From CAVWCW01 sp963753615 (GTDB lineage Bacteria > Pseudomonadota > Gammaproteobacteria > Chromatiales > Chromatiaceae), in NCBI GenBank assembly GCA_963753615.1, contig CAVWCW010000008.1, positions 62,001-126,000 on the forward strand: DNA of 64,000 nt. The letters run 5' to 3'. Shown here one piece after another: positions 45,092-56,550 of this stretch. The translations under genes and the position numbers were made by a program. Within the stretch, counting starts at the first letter, position 1. Each line of letters begins with the position of its first letter. The notes beneath the pieces were generated by a model. The model had not been told where the DNA came from. It did not search any database and saw only the letters and a program-made list of their open reading frames with translations.

Positions 45092-45871
45092 TCAGACCAG
45101 CAACCGTCTCCGCACCAAGGCCACCGCCAGGTAATAGCCCAGTGCGGCATAGCCGGCCAGCACCGCCAGGTGAAGGGCCGGATCGGTCAGGGGTTGGCCG
45201 GTCACGAGTGGCCGGGTCAGGGCCACCGCGTGGGTCAGGGGCAGCACCTGCACGAAAGTCTGCAGGGTCTCCGGGAAAGTGGAGATCGGGTAGAAGACCC
45301 CGCTCAGCATGAACATCGGGGTAATCGCCATCACGAAATAGTAGTTGAAGAAGTCGTAGCTGGGGGAGAAGGCGGTCATCACCAGGGCCGGGCCGGCGAA
45401 GCAGAGCCCGATCAGGAACACCACCGGCAGCACCCACAGCGCCTGCCAGCCCCCCACCACCCCGAGCAGGGCCGCCAGCAGCAGGATGGCGATGCCGCTG
45501 AACAGGCTCTTGGTGGCGCACCAGAGCATCTCGCCGGCCAGGATGTCGTCCACCTCCAGGGGGGTGGCGAGCAGGGCCTCGTAGGTGCGTTGAGGCACCA
45601 TGCGGGTGAACACCGAGTACATGCCCTCGAAGCTGGCGGTGGTCATGGCCGAGGAGGCGATAATGCCGGAGGCGAGAAACGCCAGGTAGGGCAGCCGGTC
45701 CATCTCGCCGACGAAACTGCCCAGGCCGTAGCCCAGGCCCAGCAGGTAGAGGGCCGGCTCGCCGAAGTGCATGGCCACCGCCGGCCCCAGCAACTGGCGC
45801 CATACCATCAGGTTGCGCCACCAAACCGCCAGCGCCCCGCGCCGCAGCCGCGGTAAGGCCCAGATACCCAT
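45092..45871 (-). CDS. ABC-2 type exporter permease (NodJ-like)
   Basis: 259-aa permease with six helices. The proposed start is ATG 45871 (MGIWALPRLRRGALAVWW). A longer frame to 45946 only adds residues encoded by the inserted MITE-like element. Segments GIIASSAMTTASFEGMYSVF, RTYEALLATPLEVDDILAGE and FMLSGVFYPISTFPETLQ are typical of NodJ/ABC-2 proteins, whose partners export lipo-oligosaccharides, drugs or other substrates. It lost its original overlap with the ATPase gene when the element inserted. Without that element it would overlap the ATPase stop as TGATG. Confidence 0.85.
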   Translation of the reverse strand: MGIWALPRLRRGALAVWWRNLMVWRQLLGPAVAMHFGEPALYLLGLGYGLGSFVGEMDRLPYLAFLASGIIASSAMTTASFEGMYSVFTRMVPQRTYEALLATPLEVDDILAGEMLWCATKSLFSGIAILLLAALLGVVGGWQALWVLPVVFLIGLCFAGPALVMTAFSPSYDFFNYYFVMAITPMFMLSGVFYPISTFPETLQTFVQVLPLTHAVALTRPLVTGQPLTDPALHLAVLAGYAALGYYLAVALVRRRLLV

Positions 45872-45873
45872 CA

Positions 45874-46112
45874 ACCTGGAAACGGCAGTTGGACCCGGGG
45901 CAGGGTGGGTGCCGGGTGGTGGCTGGATAGGCGCGGTGAGGACCAATAGCAGGCTATTGCGACGATCCGCAACGCCCCCAGCCGCGGTCCGGGGCCTGCA
46001 CTGGGCCGGTTAGCGGCTTGATCCTGGGCGTGAGATTCGAGTTTGCGATTGCTTTGGGCCATTTCAACGCGTTTCCGGTTTATCGAGCAGCGGTCAACTG
46101 CCGTTTCTAGGT
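45874..46112 (-). mobile_element. 239-bp MITE-like element between the two ABC exporter genes
   Basis: 18-bp terminal inverted repeats (45874-45891 and 46095-46112, one mismatch) bound a non-coding 239-bp block. The trinucleotide TCA stands on both sides (45871-45873 and 46113-46115), as a target-site duplication would. Removing the block and one TCA brings the ATPase stop and the permease ATG together as TGATG, the same coupling used by the gene upstream. No transposase inside, so it would be moved in trans. Confidence 0.75.
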
Positions 46113-47032
<920 letters not shown>

Positions 47033-47033
<1 letters not shown>

Positions 47034-47794
47034 CAGCGGCGGATGCCCGGTGTCTCGATCGGCAGGCCGTTGCCGCGGGCGGTCATATAGACCTCCAGAT
47101 CGGTGTATTCGGGCGAGCCCACCGGGTAGGGCTCGGCGCGCAGGGTGATATAGCAGTCGATGAATTTGCGGTGCAGGCCGCTGACCCGCCCCGGGGTAAG
47201 CCGGTAGGCGGGGAAGGCATTGGTCTGGCCCTGGCTTAGGGTCTGGCTGCGCAGGCGAAAGCCGGGGTAGACCTCATGGCAGTGGGCGCAGCTCAGGTTG
47301 AGCTGGCCGAAGCGGGTCTCGAATAGCCGACGGCCGCGTTCGAAGTGCTCTGCCATGGGGCCTTGGGTGTCTACCCGCACCGGCTCGCCCCGAGCCAGAT
47401 AGCGGACGAAGGTCTCGAGCGCCAGCAAATCCTGGGATTCATAGGGCTCCGGAAATTCGTCCATGCGCTGGTCGCGGCAGACGTTGATCTGGCCTCGCAG
47501 GGTCAGCACCGCGCGGCGCTCGCCGTCATAGACGGGGTAGGCGGCGATGCGCCCCGGGTCGAGTCGTTCGCCTTCCGCCCCGTGGCAATCGGCGCAAGCC
47601 TCTTCGCTGAGGCCAGGCTGGGCGAACAGCTCGCGCCCGGCCTCTACCGTCAGCATGCCGGGGTTGGTGAACTCGTCGTCCTGCATCTCCTGCATCTCGG
47701 GCGACAGCAGTCGGTAACCCGATTCCGGCTCCCGGGCCGGGACGCCGGCGCTGACCGCGAGCAACAGGAGCATGGCGGCGGCTTTCCAGGTCAT
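47033..47794 (-). CDS. soxA: SoxA, sulfur-oxidation di-haem cytochrome c
   Basis: 253-aa periplasmic subunit of the SoxAX complex, which links thiosulfate to the SoxYZ carrier. Signal peptide MTWKAAAMLLLLAVSAGVPA. Two haem sites, CADCH (67-71) and CAHCH (169-173). Cys214 in HRKFIDCYITLRAEPYP matches the axial, persulfide-forming active-site cysteine. The end EYTDLEVYMTARGNG is also typical. The ATG at 47794 overlaps the soxX stop (ATGA). No soxYZ, soxB or soxCD genes are in the window. Confidence 0.94.
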
Positions 47795-48279
47795 TTGAGG
47801 GTCACCAGGTAGGCGAGGACGTCTTCGATCTCCTGGGCATCGAGAACGGTGCGGCCGGCCCGGGCCGGGGCTACCCGGTGCAGCAGGGCCGGGTCCCGGT
47901 AGAACCCGGGCATGATGGTGGCGGGGTTGAGATAGGATTCGTCCACCAGCCGCAGGCGGATCTGGCCCGGGGTGAGGCGCGTGCCGACGCCGTCCAGCGG
48001 CGGGCCCAGGTTGCCTTGGTCCGGTTCCTCCGGGATCGGCAGCCGATGGCAGGCCAGGCAGTTGCCCTTGTCCCGAGCCGCCGCCAGGGCGCGGCCGCGC
48101 TCGGGGTCGCCGGTGAGTCCCCCCAGGGGGTCGGCGATGGCGAAATCCACGACTTCCCATGGGAGGTAGGCCTCGGCATCGGCAGCCGGCAAGGGAGCCG
48201 CGCTCAGCAGGAGCGCAAACAGCCCAAGATCGCTTAGCCAGATCGCAGCCCGGCGCGCAGCCGGCGAATGCAGTTTCAT
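47791..48279 (-). CDS. soxX: SoxX, mono-haem cytochrome c
   Basis: 162-aa partner of SoxA. The start is ATG 48279 (MKLHSPAARR) behind a G-rich ribosome site; an upstream TTG-type extension to 48330 is unlikely. Signal peptide to about residue 33, haem site NCLACH (74-78), and the axial Met123 in TIMPGFYRDP. The C-terminus LDAQEIEDVLAYLVTLK is standard. The electrons feed cytochrome c and the respiratory chain. First gene of the soxX-soxA-ABC exporter run. Confidence 0.92.
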   Translation of the reverse strand: MKLHSPAARRAAIWLSDLGLFALLLSAAPLPAADAEAYLPWEVVDFAIADPLGGLTGDPERGRALAAARDKGNCLACHRLPIPEEPDQGNLGPPLDGVGTRLTPGQIRLRLVDESYLNPATIMPGFYRDPALLHRVAPARAGRTVLDAQEIEDVLAYLVTLK

Positions 48280-48368
48280 ACATACCCCCCGAATCGCGGC
48301 TATTGTCCTGCAACCAGACGCAAGTTCCAACCGCGGGCCCGGTGAGGGAAAGCCGCTATCATTGCTCG

Positions 48369-49112
48369 ATGGAAACCGAAACTGGTACCGGCCTATGGCT
48401 GGCGGGCGCCAGCTGGCCGCAGGTGGCAGAGCGCCTGGCCGCCGGTGCCCCGGCGCTGCTGGCGGTGGGGGCCGCCTGCAAGCAGCATGGCCCCCACCTG
48501 CCCATGCACAGCGATTGGCTTCAGGCCGAATGGCTGGCCCGGGCGCTGGTGGAGCGGACGCCGGTGGTGTGCTGGCCGACTCTGGGCTACGGCCATTACC
48601 CGGCGTTCACCGATTACCCGGGCAGCATCAGCCTGTCGGCCGGGACCTTTACCGCGCTGGTGGCCGAGATCCTGACCGGCATCCGCGGCGCCGGGGCCGG
48701 GCGTTGTCTGGTGTTGAATACCGGCATCAGCACCATCGTCCCGCTGCAGCGCGTGATCGAACTGGCGGCCCCGGACTTCGCCGCCCTGGATCTGGCCAAT
48801 GTCTATGCCGGTCCAGCCTACCGGCGCGAGGAAGCGGCGCTGGCCGAGCAGGCCCGGGGCGGCCATGCGGACGAGCTGGAAACCTCGATCCTGCTCGCTG
48901 TCGCCCCCGAGCAGGTGGTCATGGGCCTAGCCCCCGACTGGTCCGGAGGGGGGTTGCGCGGCGCCTTCAGCCGCGGCGACCCGCAAAGCCCCGGCTATTC
49001 CCCGAGCGGGGTTTACGGCAATCCCCGGCTGGCCAGCGCCGCCAAAGGCCGGTTGCTGTTGGCCGCCATGCTCGAAGATCTGCTCGCGGCGTTAAAGCGG
49101 CTGGACGGATAG
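48369..49112 (+). CDS. Creatininase-family amidohydrolase-like protein
   Basis: 247-aa protein of the creatininase/mycofactocin-MftE fold. The motifs HGPHLPMHSDW, TLGYGHYPAFTDYPGSIS, LVLNTGISTIVPL and HADELETSI supply most of the family metal ligands (H40 or H43, D49, the later H and E). The usual metal-binding Glu at the front, in E-Q-H-G-P-H, is replaced: the sequence reads ACKQHGPH with K38. This may change or abolish metal binding. The family includes creatinine amidohydrolases and peptide-processing enzymes; substrate unknown. Divergent from soxX, 89 bp apart, and upstream of gltX. Confidence 0.8.
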   Translation: METETGTGLWLAGASWPQVAERLAAGAPALLAVGAACKQHGPHLPMHSDWLQAEWLARALVERTPVVCWPTLGYGHYPAFTDYPGSISLSAGTFTALVAEILTGIRGAGAGRCLVLNTGISTIVPLQRVIELAAPDFAALDLANVYAGPAYRREEAALAEQARGGHADELETSILLAVAPEQVVMGLAPDWSGGGLRGAFSRGDPQSPGYSPSGVYGNPRLASAAKGRLLLAAMLEDLLAALKRLDG

Positions 49113-49203
49113 GGCGGCCGGCCCGATCAATCTCCTGCGGTCGGCAGTCGGCTTTGATAGAATCCGCAGTTTCCGTGTCGACCCCCTGATTAAGAAGGAA
49201 GCC

Positions 49204-50616
49204 ATGACCGTCCGCACCCGTTTCGCCCCCAGCCCCACCGGCTACCTGCACGTGGGTGGCGCCCGTACCGCGCTGTTCTCCTGGCTGTTCGCCCGCAAGC
49301 ACGGCGGCGCCTTCGTGCTGCGCATCGAGGACACCGACCTGGAGCGTTCCACCGCCGAGTCGGTGAACGCCATCCTAGAGGGCATGACCTGGCTCGGGCT
49401 CGAGTACGACGAGGGCCCCTTCTACCAGACCGAGCGTTTCGATCGCTATCATCAGGTGATCGATCAGTTGCTGGAGCAGGGCCTGGCCTACCGCTGCAAC
49501 TGCTCCAGGGAGCGCCTGGACGACCTGCGCGAGCGGGCTATGAAGGTCAAGGCCAAGCCCCGCTACGACGGCCACTGCCGGCACCGGCAAGTGAGCGCCG
49601 ACGAGCCGCACGTGGTGCGCTTCCGCAATCCGGACGAAGGCAGCGTGGCCTGGAACGACCTGGTACAGGGCCGCATCAGCATCTCCAACGGCGAACTGGA
49701 CGATCTCATCATCCGCCGCACCGACGGTTCGCCCACCTATAACCTGACGGTGGTGGTGGACGATCTGGACATGCAGATCACCCACGTGGTGCGCGGCGAC
49801 GACCACGTCAACAACACCCCGCGCCAGATCAACATCATCCGCGCACTGGGCCAGGAGCCGCCAACCTACGCCCATGTGCCCATGATCCTGGGCGACGACG
49901 GGGCGCGCCTGTCCAAGCGCCATGGTGCGGTGAGCGTGATCCAGTACCGGGACGACGGCTACCTGCCGGAGGCCCTGCTCAACTATCTGGTGCGCCTGGG
50001 CTGGTCCCACGGTGATCAGGAGCTATTCAGCCTGGACGAGATGATCCAGCTGTTCGACATCGACCAGGTCAACAAGGCCGCCTCCAGCTTCAACACCGAT
50101 AAGCTCAACTGGCTCAACCAGCACTACCTCAAGGAAGACAATCCCCAGCGCATCGCCCACCTGCTGAGCCCGCACATGGGGCGGCTGGATATCGATCCGA
50201 GCACCGGGCCCGATCTGGTGGCGGTGGCCGCGGCCCAGCAGGAGCGGGCCAAGACCCTGGTGGAGATGGCAGAGATCAGCGCCTTTTTCTATCAGGACTT
50301 CGACGACTACGACGCCAAGGCCGCCAAGCAGCACCTGCGACCGGTGGCCCGCGAGCCCCTGGAACGCATGCGCGAGCGCCTGGCGGCCCAGGAGGACTGG
50401 AGCGGCGAGGCGCTGCACGACCTGGTGCAACAGGTATCGGACGAGTTGGAACTGAAAATGGGCAAGGTGGCCCAGCCCCTGCGGGTCGCGGTGGTAGGCC
50501 GCGCCGCCTCCCCCGGCATCGACGTCACCCTGGAACTGGTGGGCAAGGAGGCCTGCTTGCGGCGCATCGACCGGGCCCTGGCGTTCATCCGCCAGCGTGA
50601 GGAATCCGCCGCCTAG
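49204..50616 (+). CDS. gltX: Glutamyl-tRNA synthetase
   Basis: 470-aa class I aminoacyl-tRNA synthetase that charges tRNA-Glu in the cytosol. The ATP-binding signatures are intact: HIGH-type HVGGARTALFSW near the N-terminus and KMSKS-type LSKRHG. The rest is the glutamate-specific catalytic domain (FAPSPTGYLHVGG, RIEDTDLERST) with an anticodon-binding alpha-helical end. ATG 49204 follows AAGGAAG. Same strand and 26 bp before glnS. Its substrate tRNA-Glu lies at 56088 in this window. Confidence 0.97.
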   Translation: MTVRTRFAPSPTGYLHVGGARTALFSWLFARKHGGAFVLRIEDTDLERSTAESVNAILEGMTWLGLEYDEGPFYQTERFDRYHQVIDQLLEQGLAYRCNCSRERLDDLRERAMKVKAKPRYDGHCRHRQVSADEPHVVRFRNPDEGSVAWNDLVQGRISISNGELDDLIIRRTDGSPTYNLTVVVDDLDMQITHVVRGDDHVNNTPRQINIIRALGQEPPTYAHVPMILGDDGARLSKRHGAVSVIQYRDDGYLPEALLNYLVRLGWSHGDQELFSLDEMIQLFDIDQVNKAASSFNTDKLNWLNQHYLKEDNPQRIAHLLSPHMGRLDIDPSTGPDLVAVAAAQQERAKTLVEMAEISAFFYQDFDDYDAKAAKQHLRPVAREPLERMRERLAAQEDWSGEALHDLVQQVSDELELKMGKVAQPLRVAVVGRAASPGIDVTLELVGKEACLRRIDRALAFIRQREESAA

Positions 50617-50642
50617 GCGGTAAGCAATTGAGCGAAGCAGTC

Positions 50643-52328
<1,686 letters not shown>

Positions 52329-52437
52329 ACTTTGGTGAATCTGGGTGCGAACCAACGTTTCGGTGCCGCAGCAAGGATCGCGAGGTGAGCACTGGCCATC
52401 TATGCTTGCTTATAGAGGCCATTGAGGAGACACAGTC

Positions 52438-52671
52438 ATGGACCATGACCAGGCGCAGCTGGAGTTACACCAAGGCACCCTAAGCGCGGCGTTGATCACG
52501 CCGGCCAAAGACGCCAACGGCTGGCGGATCATGCTCGTTGCCAGGACGGGGGAGCAGGTCCCGTACACCGGCCATAGCGGCACCGGGAAGGTCTATCACG
52601 ATCTGGACCAGGCCACCGCCGTGGCGCGGGAACTGGGGTTTGCCGAGATCCGGGTCGAGGAGACCTTTTAA
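52438..52671 (+). CDS. Small conserved hypothetical protein
   Basis: 77 aa from ATG 52438, behind TTGAGGAGACACAGTC, a good ribosome site. Compact alpha/beta sequence (LSAALITPAKDANGWRIMLV, TGKVYHDLDQATAVARELGF) with a two-strand, one-helix look. No family is recognised. It lies 110 bp after glnS in the same direction and 71 bp from the convergent yebG gene. Confidence 0.6.
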   Translation: MDHDQAQLELHQGTLSAALITPAKDANGWRIMLVARTGEQVPYTGHSGTGKVYHDLDQATAVARELGFAEIRVEETF

Positions 52672-52742
52672 GGATCGGTCAGTCAGTGGCTCTGCCGGTG
52701 CGGCGCGAGCATCTCTGCGGGCCGGGAATCGACCCGATTGGG

Positions 52743-53045
52743 CTATTTTTTCGCCGCCTTGAGCGGCGCAACCTTGCCGCTGGCGGCAGTCTCGGGCGGG
52801 CTCAGCTCCGGCTCCTTGCCCTTGAGGATACGGTCGACGTTTTTGGCGTTCAGGGCCAGGTAGATGGTGAGTTCTTCGAGATCGGCGTCGTCCAGCTTGG
52901 GCAGCACTTGGTCGTGGCGCAGCAGGGTCTGCAGGCGTTCGGCGTTGTCCAGGGCCTTGTCGTAGGCGTCGGCGGCCTTTTTGTCGGCGGTGCGCAATTT
53001 CTCTACCCCTTTGCTGTCTTTGACGATGTACTCGATCTCGATCAC
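52743..53045 (-). CDS. yebG: YebG-family DNA-damage-inducible protein
   Basis: 100 aa from GTG 53045. The pattern IEIEYIVKDSKGVEKLRTAD, KKAADAYDKALDNAERL and LNAKNVDRILKG follows the small SOS protein YebG of enteric bacteria, of unknown biochemical role. A LexA-type box lies about 70 bp upstream at 53114-53129, as expected for an SOS gene. The C-terminus (ELSPPETAASGKVAPLKAAKK) is longer and more basic than in E. coli. Confidence 0.82.
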   Translation of the reverse strand: MIEIEYIVKDSKGVEKLRTADKKAADAYDKALDNAERLQTLLRHDQVLPKLDDADLEELTIYLALNAKNVDRILKGKEPELSPPETAASGKVAPLKAAKK

Positions 53046-53113
53046 GGCGCGGTGCTCCCATGGATTGGTGTTGGGGCGCCGCCCTCATGCAGGTGGGCGA
53101 CCCGATTAGGGTA

Positions 53114-53129
53114 CTGTTGTTATTATCAG
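53114..53129 (-). promoter_or_regulatory. LexA (SOS) box upstream of yebG
   Basis: CTGTTGTTATTATCAG fits the gammaproteobacterial LexA consensus CTGT-N8-ACAG with one mismatch. Placed 69 bp upstream of the yebG start codon. Confidence 0.65.
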
Positions 53130-53235
53130 TAATCAAGCCCGCGAAGGGCGCCGCTATTGCGCGGGGCTTCGGGCTCGGTTAGCCTGCCGGGCACATTTCA
53201 ATGGACCCGCGGATTACCCGCGGACGGTGGATGGC

Positions 53236-54450
53236 ATGGCAGACAATGAAGATTTCGCCTCGCTGTTGAGCGAGTTCGAGCAGACGCACCCGGGCACCGG
53301 CCAGCGTGGCCCCAAAGTTGGGGACAAGGTCAAGGGCAAGGTGCTTTCGGTGGGGGCGGAGCAGGTGCTGGTGGACCTCGGCGGCAAGTTCGAGGGCGTG
53401 CTGCCTCTGGAGGCGGTGCTGGACGGCGACGGCAATCCGAAGGTGGCGGAGGGGGATCGCATCGAGGCGGTGGTGATCCAGGCCGACGAGTCCTCCGGTT
53501 CTCTGGTGCTCGGCAACAAGGACGGCGGCCGGGTGCACGACAGTGCCGAGGTGGAGCGGGCCTATGCGGATCGCCTGCCGGTCGAGGGCCTGGTCACGGC
53601 CACTACCAAGGGCGGGGTGGAGGTGCAGATCGCCGGGCTGCGGGGGTTCTGTCCCGCCTCGCAGCTCGCGCTGGGATTCACCGAGGACCTGGAGCCGTTC
53701 GTCGGCCAGCGCCTGAGCTTTCGCATAACCCGCTTCGAAGGGGGCCGGCGCGGCAACCTGGTTGTGTCCCGGCGTGAGTTGTTGGAAGAGGAGCAGCGCG
53801 CGCTGGCCGCCGAGACCCGGGCCCGCATCGAGGTGGACGCGGTGCTCACGGGCACTGTGACCTCGCTGCAGGACTACGGGGCGTTCATCGACGTCGGCGG
53901 CATCGAGGGGATGGTGCATATCAGCGAACTGGGCCTCGGCCGGGTCGGCCACCCAAAGGACGTGCTGTCGGTGGGTCAGCAGGTCGATGTAGCGGTGCTG
54001 CGTATCGAACAGACCGGCAACCCCAAGCGCCCGGAGAAGATCGCCCTGTCGATCCGTGCGTTGGCCCCGGACCCCTGGGAGGAGGCCGAGCGGCGCTATC
54101 CCATCGGGGCGCGGGTTTCGGGCAACGTAACCCGGCTGCAGCCCTTCGGCGCCTTCGTCGAGCTGGAACCAGGGGTCGAGGGCATGGTGCACATCAGCGA
54201 ACTGGGGGCAGGGCGGCGGGTCGGCCATCCCCACGAGGTGCTGCAGGAGGGCCAGCCGGTCGAAGCCCGGGTGTTGAGCGTCGACCGGGACAAGCGCCGA
54301 ATCGGACTCTCCCTCGACACCGCCGAGGCCGCTGGGGCGAGCGCCGCCGAGGTAGCGGCCTACAGCAAGCCCGAGCCCCAGGGGTCCGGGCTCGGCTCCC
54401 TCGGCGAACTGCTCAAGGAGCGCCTGGAACAGCAGAAGAAAAGGGATTGA
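53236..54450 (+). CDS. S1 RNA-binding domain protein with four S1 repeats
   Basis: 404 aa from ATG 53236 (a GTG at 53227 is an alternative). Four S1 domains: about 26-95 (KGKVLSVGAEQVLVDLGGKF), 110-175 (PVEGLVTATTKGGVEV), 198-270 (LTGTVTSLQDYGAFIDVGGI with EGMVHISELG) and 288-358 (VSGNVTRLQPFGAFVELEPG with EGMVHISELG). This resembles ribosomal protein S1 or an S1-like RNA-binding regulator but has fewer repeats than canonical S1 (six). It ends with a lysine-rich tail and overlaps the next gene's TTG start. Confidence 0.85.
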   Translation: MADNEDFASLLSEFEQTHPGTGQRGPKVGDKVKGKVLSVGAEQVLVDLGGKFEGVLPLEAVLDGDGNPKVAEGDRIEAVVIQADESSGSLVLGNKDGGRVHDSAEVERAYADRLPVEGLVTATTKGGVEVQIAGLRGFCPASQLALGFTEDLEPFVGQRLSFRITRFEGGRRGNLVVSRRELLEEEQRALAAETRARIEVDAVLTGTVTSLQDYGAFIDVGGIEGMVHISELGLGRVGHPKDVLSVGQQVDVAVLRIEQTGNPKRPEKIALSIRALAPDPWEEAERRYPIGARVSGNVTRLQPFGAFVELEPGVEGMVHISELGAGRRVGHPHEVLQEGQPVEARVLSVDRDKRRIGLSLDTAEAAGASAAEVAAYSKPEPQGSGLGSLGELLKERLEQQKKRD

Positions 54451-55334
54451 AGCAGCCAAACCCGTCGTCGGCCGAACACCTGACCTTGGCCGACGGCAGA
54501 CGGCTCTGCTTCCAGCAGTTCGGCGATCCCGTTGGGCAGCCGATCCTCTATTGCCACGGTTTTCCCAGCTGTCGCCTCGAGGCGGGACTGATAGCGGACG
54601 CAGCGATTGCCGTTCGGGCGCGCCTGATCGCCGCCGATCGCCCCGGCATGGGCGGCTCCAGCCCGCAACCGGGGCGCCGGATCGGCGACTGGCCGAAAGA
54701 TCTGGCTGCCTTGGCCGACCACCTGGGCCTGGGGCGCTTCCATCTGCTGGGGGTATCCGGCGGCGCCCCCTTCGCCATGGCCTGTGCAGCGGCGCTCCCG
54801 GAACGGATTCTGGGATTGGGCCTGGTATGCGGGCTCGGGTCCCTGGAGGGCTCCGATGCGGGAGCGGGGATGGGCTGGATGCAGCGCAATACCGTCGATT
54901 TCGCCCGCGCCTGGCCGGCGTTGGCCCAGCCTCTCTACACCGGCGTGCTGGCCCCGACCTTGGCCTGGTATCCCGATCTGGTGTTGTCTTTCCTGGTGCC
55001 GCACAGCGCGGGGATCGATCGCGAGGTGCTGGCGCGCCCCGAGGTGAGGAGCCTGCTGCGGGCCAATATTCGCGAGACCTTCCGTCAGGGCGGGGCGGCC
55101 GCATCCCGGGAGCTTTGGCTGTTCACCCACCGCTGGGAGCCGGACCCGCGCCGGGTGGCGGTGCCGACCCGGCTCTGGCACGGCGAGGACGACCGCACGG
55201 TGCCGGTGCAGATGGGACGGCGCCACGCGCTCGTGATTCCGCATTGCCGGGCCGAGTTTCTTCCCGCCGAGGGTCATTTCTCCCTTCCCGTGTTACATGG
55301 CCGCCGGATTCTGGAGGAGTTATTGGCCGGCTAG
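54447..55334 (+). CDS. Alpha/beta-fold hydrolase
   Basis: 295-aa hydrolase. Start TTG 54447, overlapping the S1 gene stop (TTGA), so the two may be coupled. The nucleophile elbow GVSGGAPFAMA, oxyanion region ILYCHGFPSCRLEAG, RLIAADRPGMGGS, an acid in LWHGEDDRTVPVQMG and the catalytic His in LPAEGHFSLPV are all present. Similar proteins are esterases, epoxide hydrolases or haloalkane dehalogenases; nothing in the sequence fixes the substrate. The 620 bp after the stop (55335-55953) hold no convincing gene. Confidence 0.88.
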   Translation: MKQPNPSSAEHLTLADGRRLCFQQFGDPVGQPILYCHGFPSCRLEAGLIADAAIAVRARLIAADRPGMGGSSPQPGRRIGDWPKDLAALADHLGLGRFHLLGVSGGAPFAMACAAALPERILGLGLVCGLGSLEGSDAGAGMGWMQRNTVDFARAWPALAQPLYTGVLAPTLAWYPDLVLSFLVPHSAGIDREVLARPEVRSLLRANIRETFRQGGAAASRELWLFTHRWEPDPRRVAVPTRLWHGEDDRTVPVQMGRRHALVIPHCRAEFLPAEGHFSLPVLHGRRILEELLAG

Positions 55335-55953
55335 GGAAGCCCCCGCTTGCTTGGCGGGTTCCAGAGTGATTTCCCCAGTCTCGTAACATTGTTCGACGTT
55401 CGTGTTTTTTCGGCTCGTTGCCAGAATCTGTGGGCGATGGGTTGAGCGGGGCGGCGCCAATTGCTTGGAACCCAACCGTTTTCGTTTAACCCCGAGCGAT
55501 GATCTTCTGATGGGTGAATCGCGAGCCGATAGGGTACCTTCCCGCTCCAAGAAGGCGCAGATGGTCCGGCTCTCGGGGTAGGTTGGGACTAGTTATTCAG
55601 CGGAGGGCGCTTATGAGTCTTGCCCACGAATTCCGCTGAAGAGCGATTTTTTCCGGCTTCAGATACAAGTCGACAAGTCGTTCACATTTGGGGCATTTTT
55701 TCGTGAAGCGCATTAGGAATGTACGGTGACTCTCGTATTCTTCATCCTGATTAACCGGATGGGTCCATAGCGTAAATCCAGGTAGTCTTTTTACCACCGG
55801 CTGTTGAGCCGCGAAGCGACTAAGGCCTCGGCGTTGTCCGAACACTGGGTTCTCTTTCTTGTCGGCGACAGCCCTGAAACGTTGGACAAAAAAACCTACA
55901 AACCCCTAGACAACCGGGATAGGTTTTACTAATATGCGCGTCTTCAACGCCCT

Positions 55954-56029
55954 GGGGCCATAGCTCAGCTGGGAGAGCGCAACACTGGCAGTGTTGAGGT
56001 CGGCGGTTCGATCCCGCCTGGCTCCACCA
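55954..56029 (+). tRNA. tRNA-Ala (GGC anticodon)
   Basis: 76 nt with encoded CCA. The acceptor GGGGCCA pairs with TGGCTCC, the D arm is GCTC/GAGC, the anticodon stem CAACA/TGTTG carries loop CTGGCAG (anticodon GGC), and the T arm has GGTTCGATC. Confidence 0.95.
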
Positions 56030-56040
56030 ATTAAAAGAGG

Positions 56041-56075
56041 AATCCGGCGCCCGAAAAGTTGCCGGATTTTTCGTT
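56041..56075 (+). terminator. Rho-independent terminator after tRNA-Ala
   Basis: AATCCGGC (56041-56048) pairs with GCCGGATT (56061-56068), followed by a T run. It separates the two tRNA genes, which would otherwise look cotranscribed. Confidence 0.7.
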
Positions 56076-56087
56076 ACAGGTTCCAAG

Positions 56088-56163
56088 GTCCCCTTCGTCT
56101 AGAGGCCTAGGACACCGCCCTTTCACGGCGGTAACAGGGGTTCGACTCCCCTAGGGGACGCCA
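56088..56163 (+). tRNA. tRNA-Glu (TTC anticodon)
   Basis: 76 nt with encoded CCA. GTCCCCT pairs with AGGGGAC; the anticodon stem CCGCC/GGCGG carries loop CTTTCAC (anticodon TTC); T arm GGTTCGACT. This is the natural substrate of the gltX product encoded 6 kb upstream. Confidence 0.95.
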
Positions 56164-56182
56164 TATTCGGCGAGTCAGAAAA

Positions 56183-56217
56183 ACGGGTCAACCGGCATCG
56201 GTTGGCCCGTTTTCGTT
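56183..56217 (+). terminator. Rho-independent terminator after tRNA-Glu
   Basis: ACGGGTCAACCG pairs with CGGTTGGCCCGT (one G-T pair), followed by TTTCGTTT. Confidence 0.7.
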
Positions 56218-56550
56218 TCCGTTGCTGGATTCCGAACGGACGGTTGAATGGCTGTCCCGGGCGGCGTGATACAGGTCGTTTCGCCGCAGACGCCTCCGGA
56301 GTCCTATTCAAGGTGTCGGATTTCCCGTCGCTTATGCGCAGCAGTCTGGCGGCCAGGTGAAATATGCGGCTAGATGCCTGCCAAGCCGCGAAATCGAGTC
56401 AGGCAGCGCCTGCAATCTCGCTTCCCAAGCCTTCGCGCTGCCAGCTGGGGGAGTGTGCCGATTAGATCGCCGGCGGCTGCCAGCGCTGGGGTGAACCAAG
56501 GAACTGCGGATGAAACGCGGGTGCGGCGGTGCTGCCGCACCCGGTCTGGA

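Noticed and set aside
44813..45856. 347-codon plus-strand frame rich in Gln, Gly and His
   Set aside because: Antisense of the NodJ-like permease and the dioxygenase.
53179..55104. 641-codon minus-strand frame
   Set aside because: Antisense shadow of the S1 protein and hydrolase genes; no start signal or domain.
55597..55845. 82-codon minus-strand frame with CPKCERLV
   Set aside because: No ribosome site or homology recognised; the CxxC pair alone is not enough.
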